The notes: generated by a model not told the origin, from the letters alone. DNA of 64,000 nt from Pseudomonadota bacterium (GCA_026388315.1 JAPLKA010000110.1:86545-150544), one strand, 5' to 3'; shown: positions 47,074 to 56,845, counted from the first letter of the stretch. Translations and numbers: made by a program.

Positions 47074-48978
47074 ATGGAAGGTGAAAGAATATCATGTCAT
47101 GAATCGATCCGTAAGGTATACGAGAGAATCAAAAGGGATGGGATGACCAATATCTGGGACCGTTATGAGGCTCAGGGACTCGGAGATAACCCCGATCAGA
47201 GGTGTCCTTTCTGCCAGGGCGGAGTGCGGTGTGACCTCTGTTCGAACGGCCCATGCAGGGCGGATGTTTCAAAAGACAAAAGGGGTGTCTGCGGCATTAC
47301 CGGAGATGGTATGGCAATGCGTATGATGCTGCTAAGGAATGTCATGGGCGCTTCTACATACCATTATCACACAGAGCAGACGATTAAGATGCTCAGGGCG
47401 GCGGCGAACGGTAAATCGCCGTTCACAATCAAGGATCCGGAAAAGTTGAGAACATTCGCAAAGCGGTTCGATATCCCCGAAGCATTCCCTGATGATGAGA
47501 TTGCAATGATGCTCTGCAACCATGTTGAGACAGATTTCAACAGGAAATACGATGAACCGAGCCATATCGTATTGACCCTTGCACCAAAGGAACGGGCAGA
47601 GACGTGGAGGAAGCTCGGCATATTTCCCGGCGGTATCTATGGTGAAATGATGTTTGCTACAAGTTCATGCCTTACCAATGTGGACGGGTATTATGTGAGC
47701 CTGGCATTAAAGGCCATGAGACTCTCCATCGCCACGGCATACCAGAGTCAGATCGTGAATGAGTACTGTCAGGACATTCTTTTCGGTACGCCACGACCGC
47801 ACAAAATGCGGGTTGACCTTGGTGTGCTTGATCCTGATTATGTAAATGTGCTTCCCAACGGGCATGAACCTTTCCTCGGTTTTGCCATGGTGCAGATTGC
47901 CAGAAAACCGGAATGGCAGGAGAAGGCAAAGGCTGTTGGCGCTAAAGGCCTCAGGATCATTGCAAATATCGAAACCGGCCAGGAGATGATCCAGCGCTGG
48001 GAGATGGATGATGTATTTTATGGATTTACCGGCAACTGGATTATGCAAGAGGCGGTAATGGCGAGCGGGTGCATAGACCTTTTCGCCTGCGATATGAACT
48101 GTTCCATGCCTATTGATCCCTTCTATGCAGAGAAGTATAAATTTAAGCTTATTCCTGTAAGCCAGCTCGTAGCCTTTGAGGGAGTCAGAGAGAGAATTGA
48201 CTATGATCCTGTGGAGGCCGAAGGGCAGGCTGCCCGGCTCCTTCAGATGGCCATCGATAATTTTAAGGAACGGAGGGCAACGATTGAGCCTGTGACAGGA
48301 CTATCCATGAGAGAGGCTATAGTTGGTTTTTCGACTGAGAGTATCATTGAAGCCCTGGGAGGATCGCCCGAGCCGTTACTTAAGGCAATAACGAGCGGGG
48401 CACTGCGCGGCGTGGCTGGGCTTGTGTCCTGTACATCCCTTCGCGATTCGGGACAGGACGTACACAGTGTTCGAATAGCAAAAGAACTGATTAAGCGTGA
48501 CATCCTCGTACTGTCTATGGGGTGTGGAAACGCCGCCATGCAGGTTGCCGGTCTGTGCAGCCTCGAAGCAAAAGAGCTGGCAGGGAATGGCCTTAAGGCG
48601 GTTTGCGAACTGCTCAAAATACCGCCGGTCCTCAGCTACGGTACATGCACCGATACTGGCCGTATCGCTGATTTTCTTGCTGCACTGTCGTATTCTTTGG
48701 GAGGCATCTCTGTTTCTGACCTTCCCGTGGCGGCAGTCGCTCCGGAATATATGGAGCAGAAGGCCACCATTGATGCGGTATTTGCACTCGCATTCGGTCT
48801 TTATACGTATGTCAATCCTGTTCCGACTGTAACGGGCGGACCGAACCTTGTGAAGCTCCTTACTGAGGACTGCAAGGAGATCACCGGTGGCGTATTAAAC
48901 GTTGAAAAAGACCCTATTAAGGCTGTTGACGGCATTTTGGCGCATATTGAGGAGAAGAGGGCGAAACTGGGGATTTAG
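47074..48978 (+). CDS. cooS: anaerobic CO dehydrogenase CooS
   Basis: 634 residues from ATG 47074 (gggagg upstream). Ni-Fe-S homodimer oxidising CO or reducing CO2. N-terminal CPFCQGGVRCDLCSNGPCR supplies D- and B-cluster ligands; His-rich YHYHTEQT, GCxNAAMQ and the C-cluster region follow. No acsB, cooC or cooF is adjacent. The MFS transporter downstream is separated by a repeat. Confidence 0.96.
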   Translation: MEGERISCHESIRKVYERIKRDGMTNIWDRYEAQGLGDNPDQRCPFCQGGVRCDLCSNGPCRADVSKDKRGVCGITGDGMAMRMMLLRNVMGASTYHYHTEQTIKMLRAAANGKSPFTIKDPEKLRTFAKRFDIPEAFPDDEIAMMLCNHVETDFNRKYDEPSHIVLTLAPKERAETWRKLGIFPGGIYGEMMFATSSCLTNVDGYYVSLALKAMRLSIATAYQSQIVNEYCQDILFGTPRPHKMRVDLGVLDPDYVNVLPNGHEPFLGFAMVQIARKPEWQEKAKAVGAKGLRIIANIETGQEMIQRWEMDDVFYGFTGNWIMQEAVMASGCIDLFACDMNCSMPIDPFYAEKYKFKLIPVSQLVAFEGVRERIDYDPVEAEGQAARLLQMAIDNFKERRATIEPVTGLSMREAIVGFSTESIIEALGGSPEPLLKAITSGALRGVAGLVSCTSLRDSGQDVHSVRIAKELIKRDILVLSMGCGNAAMQVAGLCSLEAKELAGNGLKAVCELLKIPPVLSYGTCTDTGRIADFLAALSYSLGGISVSDLPVAAVAPEYMEQKATIDAVFALAFGLYTYVNPVPTVTGGPNLVKLLTEDCKEITGGVLNVEKDPIKAVDGILAHIEEKRAKLGI

Positions 48979-49021
48979 AGTGAATAGTGAATAGTGAAAC
49001 GGTGAAAGGTGAAAGGTGAAA
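48979..49021 (+). repeat. heptanucleotide array after cooS
   Basis: agtgaat/agtgaat/agtgaaa units merging into ggtgaaa/ggtgaaa, then purine-rich ggctgaagg units up to 49075. Confidence 0.78.
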
Positions 49022-49155
49022 GAGGCAGGCTCAAGGTAAGGAAAGCTGAAGGCTGAAGGGGAAAGGAGCGGAGAGCGAAATACGAAATCGATACATTCCG
49101 CAATCCGAAATTAAAAGCACCGTTTCGCCGGTGGTTGTAGCTAAAAAAGGGGGAT

Positions 49156-50418
49156 ATGGATATGGCTAATGGAGAGAAATCTGCAAGCAACGGTCTCCAC
49201 TGGGCGTGGATAATCCTTGCTGTATGTTTTGTAGACCTCTATATCAGCTACGGGATACGTCTTGGTTATAGCGTTTTGTTGCCGGAGATGATACGGACAA
49301 TGGGGTTTACAAGAAGGCAGGGGGGCGACATATTCAATTCCTATTTTATTGTATATGTCATTTTCTCGCTCTTCACCGGTTATCTTACAGACCGTCTCGG
49401 TGCGAGAAGGGTAATATCATTCTTCTGCATCATCCTCGGGGTAGGTACTATTCTGATGGGCACAGCACAAAGTTTCTGGCAGGCATGCATTTTTTACGGG
49501 ATTGTCGGCATGGGTGGAGCGGCCATGTGGACGCCAATTATAACGCTTGTCCAGAAGTGGTTTGCTATCAAAAAGAAAGGGATGGCGCTCGGCATACTCT
49601 CTACCGGATTCGGGCTTGGTTTTGCTACAATGGGAAAGTTTTACCCCGTTGTGGTAGCGCAATGGAGCTGGAGATACTGCTGGTATTTGTTAGGCATAGC
49701 AGCGCTTCTTGTGGTCGTGATAAATGCATTGCTTTTGAGGAGCAAGCCTGAGGATAAAGGACTTTCTCCATGGGGGCAGTTGCCTGACGATGGGGTAACT
49801 GCTCAGGGCGCCCCTTCTGCACAGGTACAAAAAATAAGGTTTTCAGAGATCCTTACGCTGCCGCGCTTCTGGTTCATAGGTTCCTCCTATTTTCTGATTG
49901 CCGCCGCCCTCTATCTTATCCTTACCTTTATGGTTGACTATGCAAGATATGAACTGGGATTCTCATACGGCAAGGCTTCCATGCTTGCAACCATTCACGG
50001 CATAGGACAGATTGTCGGAGTGCTCACAATCCCGATGGCGTCCGATTATATCGGCAGGCGAATGACGATTTTACTTACAAATGCCTGTATTGCTTTGAGC
50101 ATATTGAGTATTATCCTTGCAGGGGGGAATGAACCCTGGTTGTTTATAAGTATTGGTTTTATCGGGGCGTTTTTCGGGGCAACTTTCCCGATGTATGGCG
50201 CCTGCGGCGGGGATTATTTCAAGAAAGAGATGATGGGGACGGTTATAGGGGCGCTGACGTTGTTCTATGGCTCAGGTGCTATCATTGCAAACAGGATGGG
50301 TGGCCAGATAAGGGATGCTACTGGGTCCTTTTATATCCCCTTTGGCATTGCAGCGCTTGCTGCTATATTCTCTGCGCTGCTGATGTTTTTCGTGAAACAT
50401 CAAGGGAAAAGGACATGA
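49156..50418 (+). CDS. MFS transporter (OFA-like)
   Basis: 420 residues with twelve helices, MFS loop motif TDRLGARRV, and a second SDYIGRRMT. Resembles the oxalate:formate antiporter/monocarboxylate branch. Substrate unknown; a monocarboxylate such as formate would suit cooS, but that is inference. Confidence 0.85.
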   Translation: MDMANGEKSASNGLHWAWIILAVCFVDLYISYGIRLGYSVLLPEMIRTMGFTRRQGGDIFNSYFIVYVIFSLFTGYLTDRLGARRVISFFCIILGVGTILMGTAQSFWQACIFYGIVGMGGAAMWTPIITLVQKWFAIKKKGMALGILSTGFGLGFATMGKFYPVVVAQWSWRYCWYLLGIAALLVVVINALLLRSKPEDKGLSPWGQLPDDGVTAQGAPSAQVQKIRFSEILTLPRFWFIGSSYFLIAAALYLILTFMVDYARYELGFSYGKASMLATIHGIGQIVGVLTIPMASDYIGRRMTILLTNACIALSILSIILAGGNEPWLFISIGFIGAFFGATFPMYGACGGDYFKKEMMGTVIGALTLFYGSGAIIANRMGGQIRDATGSFYIPFGIAALAAIFSALLMFFVKHQGKRT

Positions 50419-50447
50419 ATTTACAAAAATCGCCTCAAAAAAATGTG

Positions 50448-50476
50448 TTGACAAACTTTTAACGGTGGGATATACG
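50448..50476 (+). promoter_or_regulatory. sigma-70-type promoter of the V-ATPase operon
   Basis: TTGACA (50448-50453), 17-base spacer, TATACG (50471-50476). It is 167 bases before the first gene, leaving a long untranslated leader with no recognised RNA. Confidence 0.65.
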
Positions 50477-50642
50477 TAAAATGTAGAGAAAGTCTTAGTG
50501 GTACAGGAAGGAACCGGTAAGATATTTTTTTGAGGGTTCCGTAGACGCATGACCGGAAATACACCATTCCCCGCGACTGTTACGAAATGAGTTCACAAGT
50601 GGGTGGACAACTGGAGCACTGAAGGAATAGGAGGACCGAGAC

Positions 50643-51386
50643 ATGTGGGAGAACATCAGCTCTGAAAAAAGTGAGTCTTTCATAGAGCTCCACTTTGGCC
50701 CGAAGGGCAAAGATACTTCGGAAACTTCGACAAAACCAGCAATAACAATTTCACGGGCAGAGGGGGCGGGCGGGCTTACAGTCGCTTCAAATCTGGCAGA
50801 CTATCTGCAAATACACACTCCTTCTCATGAGGTGTGGACCGTTTTCTCTCAGCATCTCGTGGCAAAAGTGTTGGAGGAGCACCACCTCCACAAGCGCATT
50901 GGCAATTTCATGAAGGAAGGCCACAAGGGTACGCTGACCGATGCATTTGAGGAGTTCCTGGGTTTGCACCCCTCCACATGGACGCTCGTGGAGAAGACTA
51001 ACGCAACCATATTACGCCTTGCGCAAATAGGGAATGTTATTCTGGTGGGCCGAGGGGCCAACGTCGTTACCAGCGAGATGCAGACCGTTTTTCATGTGCG
51101 CCTGGTCGGGTCGTTTGAAAAGAGGATCGAGCAGGCGCAGAAGGTCTTCGGTCTCGATCGAAAATCAGCCATCAATTATATCAAGAAAAAGGATGAGGGA
51201 CGCAGGCGCTATCTGAAGGATAACTTCGACAAAAATATTGACGATCCATTGCTCTACCACATCACCATCAATACGGATCTGGTGCAGTACGACGAAGCCG
51301 CACGGTTGATCGGCGATGAAGTGATCAGGCGTTTCAAACTGGGCAGTCCCTTGAAAGCGAAGGGAAGTGGGAGCCGTTTAACTTAA
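50643..51386 (+). CDS. cytidylate kinase-like protein
   Basis: 247 residues. ITISRAEGAGG.TVASNLAD is a P-loop variant of the cytidylate-kinase-like family, with RGAN and RYLKDNFDKNIDDPLLY further on. Precedes the V-ATPase subunit genes by 34 bases. Such proteins often sit in anaerobe operons; the substrate is not known. Confidence 0.75.
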   Translation: MWENISSEKSESFIELHFGPKGKDTSETSTKPAITISRAEGAGGLTVASNLADYLQIHTPSHEVWTVFSQHLVAKVLEEHHLHKRIGNFMKEGHKGTLTDAFEEFLGLHPSTWTLVEKTNATILRLAQIGNVILVGRGANVVTSEMQTVFHVRLVGSFEKRIEQAQKVFGLDRKSAINYIKKKDEGRRRYLKDNFDKNIDDPLLYHITINTDLVQYDEAARLIGDEVIRRFKLGSPLKAKGSGSRLT

Positions 51387-51419
51387 CAGTGTGAGTTCAT
51401 TTTCAGGGGAGGCTCTGCT

Positions 51420-51734
51420 ATGCGCGAGATAATCCAAAAGATCATCACGACAGAGAGTGAGGCGAAGCTTACAGTCGAAGTGGCCAGGGCTGAAGCGGAT
51501 CGTATCTCATCAGACGCTCAGAAGAAGGGGCATGATATTGTTGAGTTGGCCCGTCAGGAAGCGCTTATCGAGGCCGGGAGAATCGTGGAGGTTGCAGTAG
51601 AAGCAGCAGAGCGGGAAAAACAGTACCGTTTGACTGATGCTGCCGCTGAAATCGAAAGTCAGATCCAGCTTGAGCCAGCCAGCAGGAAAAAGGCCGCTGA
51701 AGGGGTCGTCCGGTGCGTGTGCAAACAACCATAG
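51420..51734 (+). CDS. V/A-type ATPase peripheral-stalk subunit H/G-like
   Basis: 104 residues, almost all coiled coil (VEVARAEADRISSDAQKKG, ARQEALIEAGRIVEVAVEAAE), typical of AhaH/NtpF-like stalk subunits. The end (CVCKQP) overlaps the C-subunit start by 22 bases. Confidence 0.78.
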   Translation: MREIIQKIITTESEAKLTVEVARAEADRISSDAQKKGHDIVELARQEALIEAGRIVEVAVEAAEREKQYRLTDAAAEIESQIQLEPASRKKAAEGVVRCVCKQP

Positions 51735-52825
51735 CTGACTCCGGCACTACTTTGGTCATTGCTTCGAAGCAATGGATAGCGAATGACCTGGATTATCTCG
51801 CGGCCCGTCTCCATGCCCGCCGCAGCCGCATGGCCGAGGCGGAGCGACTCGATGGTCTGTGCCACATTCGGAGTCTTCCAGAATTTTATCACACAATCTT
51901 TCCGGAGTCTGAGTTTAAGGGAGTCCTTGATTTCCAGCGCCTGTTGGTCTATGAACTGATCGACGAGTTATCCGGCTTCCGTGCCCATATGTCCGGCCCG
52001 GGAGCCGATCTGATCGATTGGACGCTGGTTCGGTTCCAAGTGGAAAATTTGAAGGTATTGATCCGGGCATGTTTAACAAAGGCCCCCGTCGAAGAGCTAT
52101 ACGGGCATCTTGTCTCCCTCCCCGGGGAGTTAGCCTTGAATACCCAAGGGTTGGCTGCAGTGGAATCTCCGGAAGATTTTGTCCGGCTGGTCCCAAAGGG
52201 ACTCCTTCGGGAGAACCTGGAGAAGGCTCTCAAGAACTATCGTGATTATCCCCGACCGTTCTTCTTTGAGGCAGCGCTGGACCGCGGCTATTTTCAGGGG
52301 TTGGTTGCCAGGACGGAAGGGCTCTCGCGGGAAGACCGGGAAATCATCAAACCAATGGTTTATCAAGAAGTGGACATCTTCCACCTGATGCTGGTTGTCC
52401 GGGGAAAATTCCACTATAGCTTGACGCCTGAGATGTTGCGGCCGTTACATGTCGCAGGGACACGTATCTCTCGTGCGCTTTTTGCTGATATGCTCAATGA
52501 CCCGGATCTCTATACGTCGGTGGACCGTGTTGCGGAGCGCGTGCTCGATGCAGCGCCTTTCAAACACGGACTGAATGATGGATCAATGGCTGTTGATGCT
52601 TCAGCCTTAGAGGGTTTTGCATGGAAGCGATTCTTTCGTTTGGCCAACATGGCCTTTCGTCAAAGCCACATGGGGTTGGGGGCAATTATGGGTTACGTGG
52701 GCCTCCGTCGTGTGGAAGTGGCCAACCTCATCACGATTTCCGAGGGGATTCGCAACGGTATGGCTGCTGAGACAATCCGTGGACGTTTGATCCCACGGAC
52801 TTTGTTCGTGGAGGGGGCGACGTGA
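51713..52825 (+). CDS. V/A-type ATPase subunit C (d-like)
   Basis: 370 residues from GTG. Helical protein that joins the rotor ring to the central stalk. The C-terminus LFVEGAT is encoded by the start of a dispersed GC-rich repeat (52801-52830). Confidence 0.85.
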   Translation: MRVQTTIADSGTTLVIASKQWIANDLDYLAARLHARRSRMAEAERLDGLCHIRSLPEFYHTIFPESEFKGVLDFQRLLVYELIDELSGFRAHMSGPGADLIDWTLVRFQVENLKVLIRACLTKAPVEELYGHLVSLPGELALNTQGLAAVESPEDFVRLVPKGLLRENLEKALKNYRDYPRPFFFEAALDRGYFQGLVARTEGLSREDREIIKPMVYQEVDIFHLMLVVRGKFHYSLTPEMLRPLHVAGTRISRALFADMLNDPDLYTSVDRVAERVLDAAPFKHGLNDGSMAVDASALEGFAWKRFFRLANMAFRQSHMGLGAIMGYVGLRRVEVANLITISEGIRNGMAAETIRGRLIPRTLFVEGAT

Positions 52826-52835
52826 GCCCCAGAAA

Positions 52836-53070
52836 ACAGTGAACAGCATAAAAGCAGTGAATAGTCGATGGTGAATAGTGAATAGTAAAAAACATAGAGA
52901 CAGTGAAAACAAAAAATTACCCTTTAGCTCATTCTTGAGCGAGAAGGGGAGGCTCGCACGGCCAAAAAAAGATGAAAATTGCTGTTTTAGCCGGGTGCCC
53001 GCGTTCTCCAAATCGGACAACGGAGTAGTAAGCAATCCCGCGGGCGGCAAGAGGGGGCGACGTGAGCCCC
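52836..53070 (+). repeat. heptamer array plus 145-bp GC-rich element
   Basis: 52836-52889 holds AGTGAAT-family units; 52926-53070 is the second full copy of the element seen at 46904 (agctcattcttgagcgagaagggg ... gggcggcaagagggggcgacg, then tgagcccc). Confidence 0.8.
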
Positions 53071-53088
53071 TCGAAATTGAGGGGGCCT

Positions 53089-55158
53089 ATGTTTAGGGCG
53101 GTGCCCATGATGCGGCTGCACGCGGTCGTGCTCGCTCAGGACGAGCGTGCCGTGCTCAAGGGCTTGGGCCGGTTGGGAGCAGTGCACCTGACGCGTACGC
53201 TGTCCGGGCCCGACACGGCACCTCTGGCCCCTATTGACCGCACCGGAGAACTGGCGCGATATGATCGTATCCGGGCTCGCGTTCAGGAACTTCGCAAATC
53301 ATGGGAAATCCCTCCTTCATCCAAAAAAATAGCTAAACTGGATAGCTCGTACAGCGAGCGAGAAGGGGAGGCCGGGTACCCGCTTGCGGGTGGAGCTTTG
53401 CTCGTGGAGGGGGCGACGATAGCCCCTTTGATAGAAATGACCTTGAATCAGGCCGAAGAGACCCTCCGCCCCATGGAACAACAGAGCGGAGACCTATTGG
53501 GGCATCGCCAGCGTCTCATGCAACGCCAGAAGGAGTTGGCCGCCACTTGCGAACGGGTATCGAGTTATCGCGGGCACGAGATTCCTTTGGACGGGTTCGA
53601 CCAATTTTCGTTCCTCCATTTTGTCACAGGGAGTTTACCGGCGCAGAACCTTGAGAGTCTTGGAAAAGAAGTCGGCGATAACGTGGCCCTCCTTCCCTTA
53701 GCCCAACAGAAAGGGCAACAGTCGCTTCTCGCGATCACCAACCGCCAGGGCCGACCCGCCCTGGAAAGGGCGTTGCAACAGGCGGGCTTTCAGCGCGAGA
53801 TGCTTCCTGTAGTCGAAGGCGCGACAGTGGACAGACTATCCGAAGAAGGAGAGAGAGAACAAGAACAGTTAGCGGTGGAATTGGAGCAATTGAACGGTAA
53901 GCTCAAGACGATTGCAGCCGGGTTCGCGCTACCCCTGGCAGAGATTGAAGGGTTTGCAGATATGGAGTGTCAACTCCTGGACGCAAGCCAGAAGTTCCCA
54001 CGCACGGAGGCTGCGGTTCTGATCACGGGATGGGTCCCCACGCGCGATGTAGCGGCTTTAGAGCAGCATATGGGAGAAATCACCGGCGGCCGGTATGCCA
54101 TTGAGACTGCTCTTCCGGACAATTCAACAGAGGAAGAGATCCCTGTCCTGCTGAGGCACTCGCGGTTGCTGCGTCCCTTCGAGATGCTGGTTTCAACCTA
54201 TGGTCTCCCGAACTATCGGGAGTTGGAGCCTACGCTGTTTGTGGCCCTGAGTTATCTCGTGATGTTCGGCATGATGTTCGGCGATGTGGGACATGGAGCT
54301 GTCCTCGCCGCGTGCGGTTTGATCGCTCTGCTTGCCGGCCGCTCCGAAAAGGCTCGGGATGTTGGTCTGCTCCTTCTTTTCGGGGGCTCGTCCAGCATCG
54401 TTTTTGGCGTGGTGTATGGCAGCTACTTCGGTATCGAAGTATTCAAGAAGTACGCCCTTTGGCATGATCCTCTGGAGGGTGACCCTATGAGTCTCATGTA
54501 CGGCGCTATTGGGATTGGCATCGCCATGATCAGCCTCGGTATCATATTGAATGTCATCAATCGTTTTCGACGGGGCGACGTGATCGGCGCTATCCTCGAT
54601 AAGTTCGGTCTCATCGGCCTTCTGTTCTACTGGGGAGTGTTGGCCCTGTTGATGAATGGGGCGGCTATCCGGTCGTGGGGACTCATGGGCGTATCAGTCG
54701 TTCTGTTTCTCGTAGTGCCCATCGTTGGTTGGTCCCTCAAGGAGCCCATAGAACATTTATTGAGCCACGCCGGCGGCGGACACAATGGGGCGAACGGCGG
54801 GCTGGCCGGCGCCATTATAGAATCGTGCGTCGGGGCTTTTGAGGCGGTTCTCAGCTACCTTGCGAACACCATAAGTTTTGTCCGTCTTGCGGCCTATGCC
54901 ATGAGTCACGCAGCGTTGCTTTTTGCCGCTTTTATGCTGGCTGCGGAGGTTAGAAATTTTCCTGTCGGGGGCAGTCTGTGGAGTCTGTTGGTCATCATCA
55001 TCGGCAATCTCATTGCAATTGTCCTGGAAGGGGTTATCGCTTCAGTGCAGGCGTTGCGTCTTGAATATTATGAGTTCTTCGGGAAGTTTTTTTCCGGCAG
55101 CGGCCAACCCTTTGAGCCGTTTCGTTTGGCCCGGAATGATAAGACTTCAGTGCCATGA
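53089..55158 (+). CDS. V/A-type ATPase membrane subunit I (a-like)
   Basis: 689 residues from ATG 53089 (gaggggg upstream). Soluble N-half (1-370) and seven or eight helices in the C-half, including FVRLAAYAMSHAALLF with the conserved Arg for proton/sodium transfer. Residues about 85-115 (SSYSEREGEAGYPLAGG, LLVEGAT) come from an in-frame copy of the GC-rich repeat (53344-53426). Confidence 0.9.
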   Translation: MFRAVPMMRLHAVVLAQDERAVLKGLGRLGAVHLTRTLSGPDTAPLAPIDRTGELARYDRIRARVQELRKSWEIPPSSKKIAKLDSSYSEREGEAGYPLAGGALLVEGATIAPLIEMTLNQAEETLRPMEQQSGDLLGHRQRLMQRQKELAATCERVSSYRGHEIPLDGFDQFSFLHFVTGSLPAQNLESLGKEVGDNVALLPLAQQKGQQSLLAITNRQGRPALERALQQAGFQREMLPVVEGATVDRLSEEGEREQEQLAVELEQLNGKLKTIAAGFALPLAEIEGFADMECQLLDASQKFPRTEAAVLITGWVPTRDVAALEQHMGEITGGRYAIETALPDNSTEEEIPVLLRHSRLLRPFEMLVSTYGLPNYRELEPTLFVALSYLVMFGMMFGDVGHGAVLAACGLIALLAGRSEKARDVGLLLLFGGSSSIVFGVVYGSYFGIEVFKKYALWHDPLEGDPMSLMYGAIGIGIAMISLGIILNVINRFRRGDVIGAILDKFGLIGLLFYWGVLALLMNGAAIRSWGLMGVSVVLFLVVPIVGWSLKEPIEHLLSHAGGGHNGANGGLAGAIIESCVGAFEAVLSYLANTISFVRLAAYAMSHAALLFAAFMLAAEVRNFPVGGSLWSLLVIIIGNLIAIVLEGVIASVQALRLEYYEFFGKFFSGSGQPFEPFRLARNDKTSVP
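53344..53426 (+). repeat. GC-rich element read in frame inside the subunit I gene
   Basis: agctcgtacagcgagcgagaagggg ... gagggggcgacgatagcccc is a shortened copy of the element at 46904 and 52926, inserted without breaking the frame. Confidence 0.78.
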
Positions 55159-55361
55159 GCATAAGGGAAGGCCTGAAGCTGGTTGTGCCGTAGGACGTAG
55201 GACGTACAGTCGCTGCGCTCCTTCGGACGTAGGACAAGAAAGGCCTTTACGTCCAAGCGAAGCGGACGTCCAAGCAAACTCAGGTGAGCGGACATCCCAC
55301 GTTCATACGGGAATCAAAAGAGGGGACAAGCGTGAGTCCCAGAAAAAATCGGAGGTGTCAC
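55159..55361 (+). repeat. intergenic GGACGTA repeats before subunit K
   Basis: gtaggacgtaggacgtac and cggacgtaggac (period-7 GGACGTA units) with inverted tacgtcc copies, then a partial gcgtgagtccc element. Confidence 0.65.
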
Positions 55362-55706
55362 ATGATGAAGTTGTCATACTTGCGAATCGGATCAATCGGA
55401 GCGGTTCTCGTGGGTATAATCCTGCCCACTGCGGTAGCAATGGCACAGGAAACCGCGCGCGCGGGTGCACCGGCAGATATGGTATCGGCGTACAAAACCA
55501 TCGGCTTAGGTCTGGCAGCCGCTTTTGCCATCGCCATGAGCGTGCTCGGCGCAGGCCATGCTGTGGGGCGGATCGGGTCGGCAGCGCTCGGTGCAGCAGC
55601 GGAGAAACCTGAGTTGCTGACCCGCAGTATCCTGTTCGTGGCATTGGCAGAGGGGCTTGCCGTGCTTGGCTTCGCTATCGCCATGATGCTGATACAAAAA
55701 ATATAG
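55362..55706 (+). CDS. V/A-type ATPase proteolipid subunit K
   Basis: 114 residues from ATG 55362 (ggaggtgtc upstream). Signal-like helix (8-25, LPTAVAMAQ), then two helices with ALGAAAEKPE in the loop and the ion-binding Glu in FVALAEGLAVLG. A single hairpin, not the doubled 16-kDa form. Confidence 0.9.
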   Translation: MMKLSYLRIGSIGAVLVGIILPTAVAMAQETARAGAPADMVSAYKTIGLGLAAAFAIAMSVLGAGHAVGRIGSAALGAAAEKPELLTRSILFVALAEGLAVLGFAIAMMLIQKI

Positions 55707-55717
55707 GGAGTCAATCA

Positions 55718-56026
55718 GTGAAGTTTTATTGCATTGCCGACGAAGACACAGTGCGCGGGTTCCGGTTGGCAGGCATCGGTGCGCAGGTTGCAGCAACGGC
55801 GGAAGAAGCCCGGACTGCCATCGATGACGTTGCAGCCCGACCCGACTGTGGAGTCATTATCATCACCGAAAAGGTGGCAGCCTGGATTCGGCCACAAATA
55901 GAGATGATGCGACTGGAGCGGGACCGCCTGCTGATTGTCGAGATACCCGGGCCGGAAGGACCGCTGTCAGGGCGTAAGAGCCTGCGAGAATTCGTACAGG
56001 AAGCTGTGGGTGTGAGTGTTGGCTAA
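55718..56026 (+). CDS. V/A-type ATPase subunit F
   Basis: 102 residues, Rossmann-like: FYCIADEDTVRGFRLAGI at the start and VIIITEKVAAWIRPQIE in the middle. Central-stalk regulator subunit. Confidence 0.88.
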   Translation: MKFYCIADEDTVRGFRLAGIGAQVAATAEEARTAIDDVAARPDCGVIIITEKVAAWIRPQIEMMRLERDRLLIVEIPGPEGPLSGRKSLREFVQEAVGVSVG

Positions 56027-56038
56027 GGGGGTATGTGG

Positions 56039-56701
56039 ATGATAATGGATCAAAACTCTACAGAAGTATTGCGCGAAGAAATCCTCGCAGACGCCCGGAG
56101 AGAGGGCGAGGAAATTGTCATTCGCGCGAGGCGGGACGCAGAAGTTTTTTTAACCGGTGCCGTGGCCGAAGCTGACCGGGTACGACAGGAGCGGCTTGAC
56201 CAGGCCCGTGCAGAGGCCGCTCGCCAGAGTGCATTAATTCTGGCTACGGTTCCCGTCGAAACGGGCCGGCTGCGGGCGGCACGCATCGAAGCGCTGCTTG
56301 AGTCTGTGTACTGGGAAGTGCACCAACGATTGCTGGCCCGCGAAGGCTTTGAATATCGCGAAACCGTGATCGCCCTTGCTTCTCATGCCATAATTCAGAT
56401 GGCAGGCGTTGACTTTGTCGTGAAGCTTTCGGAGGAGGATCATACTATTCTGGGCGACGGCCTGGCCGGAGAAATTGCGCACCGCGTCGGCCGGCCGGTG
56501 AGTATTGTTGTTTTGCAGGAACCTGGCATTATGGGCGGCGGTGTTGTTGTTGAGGATGCGGAGGCTCGCCAGGTGTGGGATAACCGCCTTGCGAAGAGGC
56601 TGGAACGACTGTGGCCGGAACTGAGGCGACAGATAGCCGTGCAGGCATCTTTCGTCCCGGCACACATAAACGTCGACGTGAGCCCCGGAAACAGTGAATA
56701 G
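56039..56701 (+). CDS. V/A-type ATPase peripheral-stalk subunit E
   Basis: 220 residues; N-terminal coiled coil (LREEILADARREGEEIVIRA) and C-terminal globular part. The start could be 56033, 56039 or 56045; 56039 has the best distance to ggggg. The end NVDVSPGNSE is encoded by a GC-rich repeat plus heptamers. Confidence 0.82.
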   Translation: MIMDQNSTEVLREEILADARREGEEIVIRARRDAEVFLTGAVAEADRVRQERLDQARAEAARQSALILATVPVETGRLRAARIEALLESVYWEVHQRLLAREGFEYRETVIALASHAIIQMAGVDFVVKLSEEDHTILGDGLAGEIAHRVGRPVSIVVLQEPGIMGGGVVVEDAEARQVWDNRLAKRLERLWPELRRQIAVQASFVPAHINVDVSPGNSE

Positions 56702-56824
56702 TGAATGGTATACAGTGAATAGTAAAGACAGAAAGATTGAATATAACACCACCCTTTAGCTCATTCTTGAGCGAGAGGGGAAGGCTCCGGCAGCTTTGCT
56801 GCTGGAGGGGGCGACGTGAGCCCC
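56691..56824 (+). repeat. heptamers plus short GC-rich element before subunit A
   Basis: 56691-56724: AGTGAAT units spanning the subunit E stop. 56758-56824: agctcattcttgagcgag ... gagggggcgacgtgagcccc, a shorter copy of the 145-bp element. Confidence 0.78.
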
Positions 56825-56845
56825 AGAAAAAGGAGGAGATGGCCC

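Noticed and set aside
50477..50642. Riboswitch in the V-ATPase leader
   Set aside because: No recognised conserved core.
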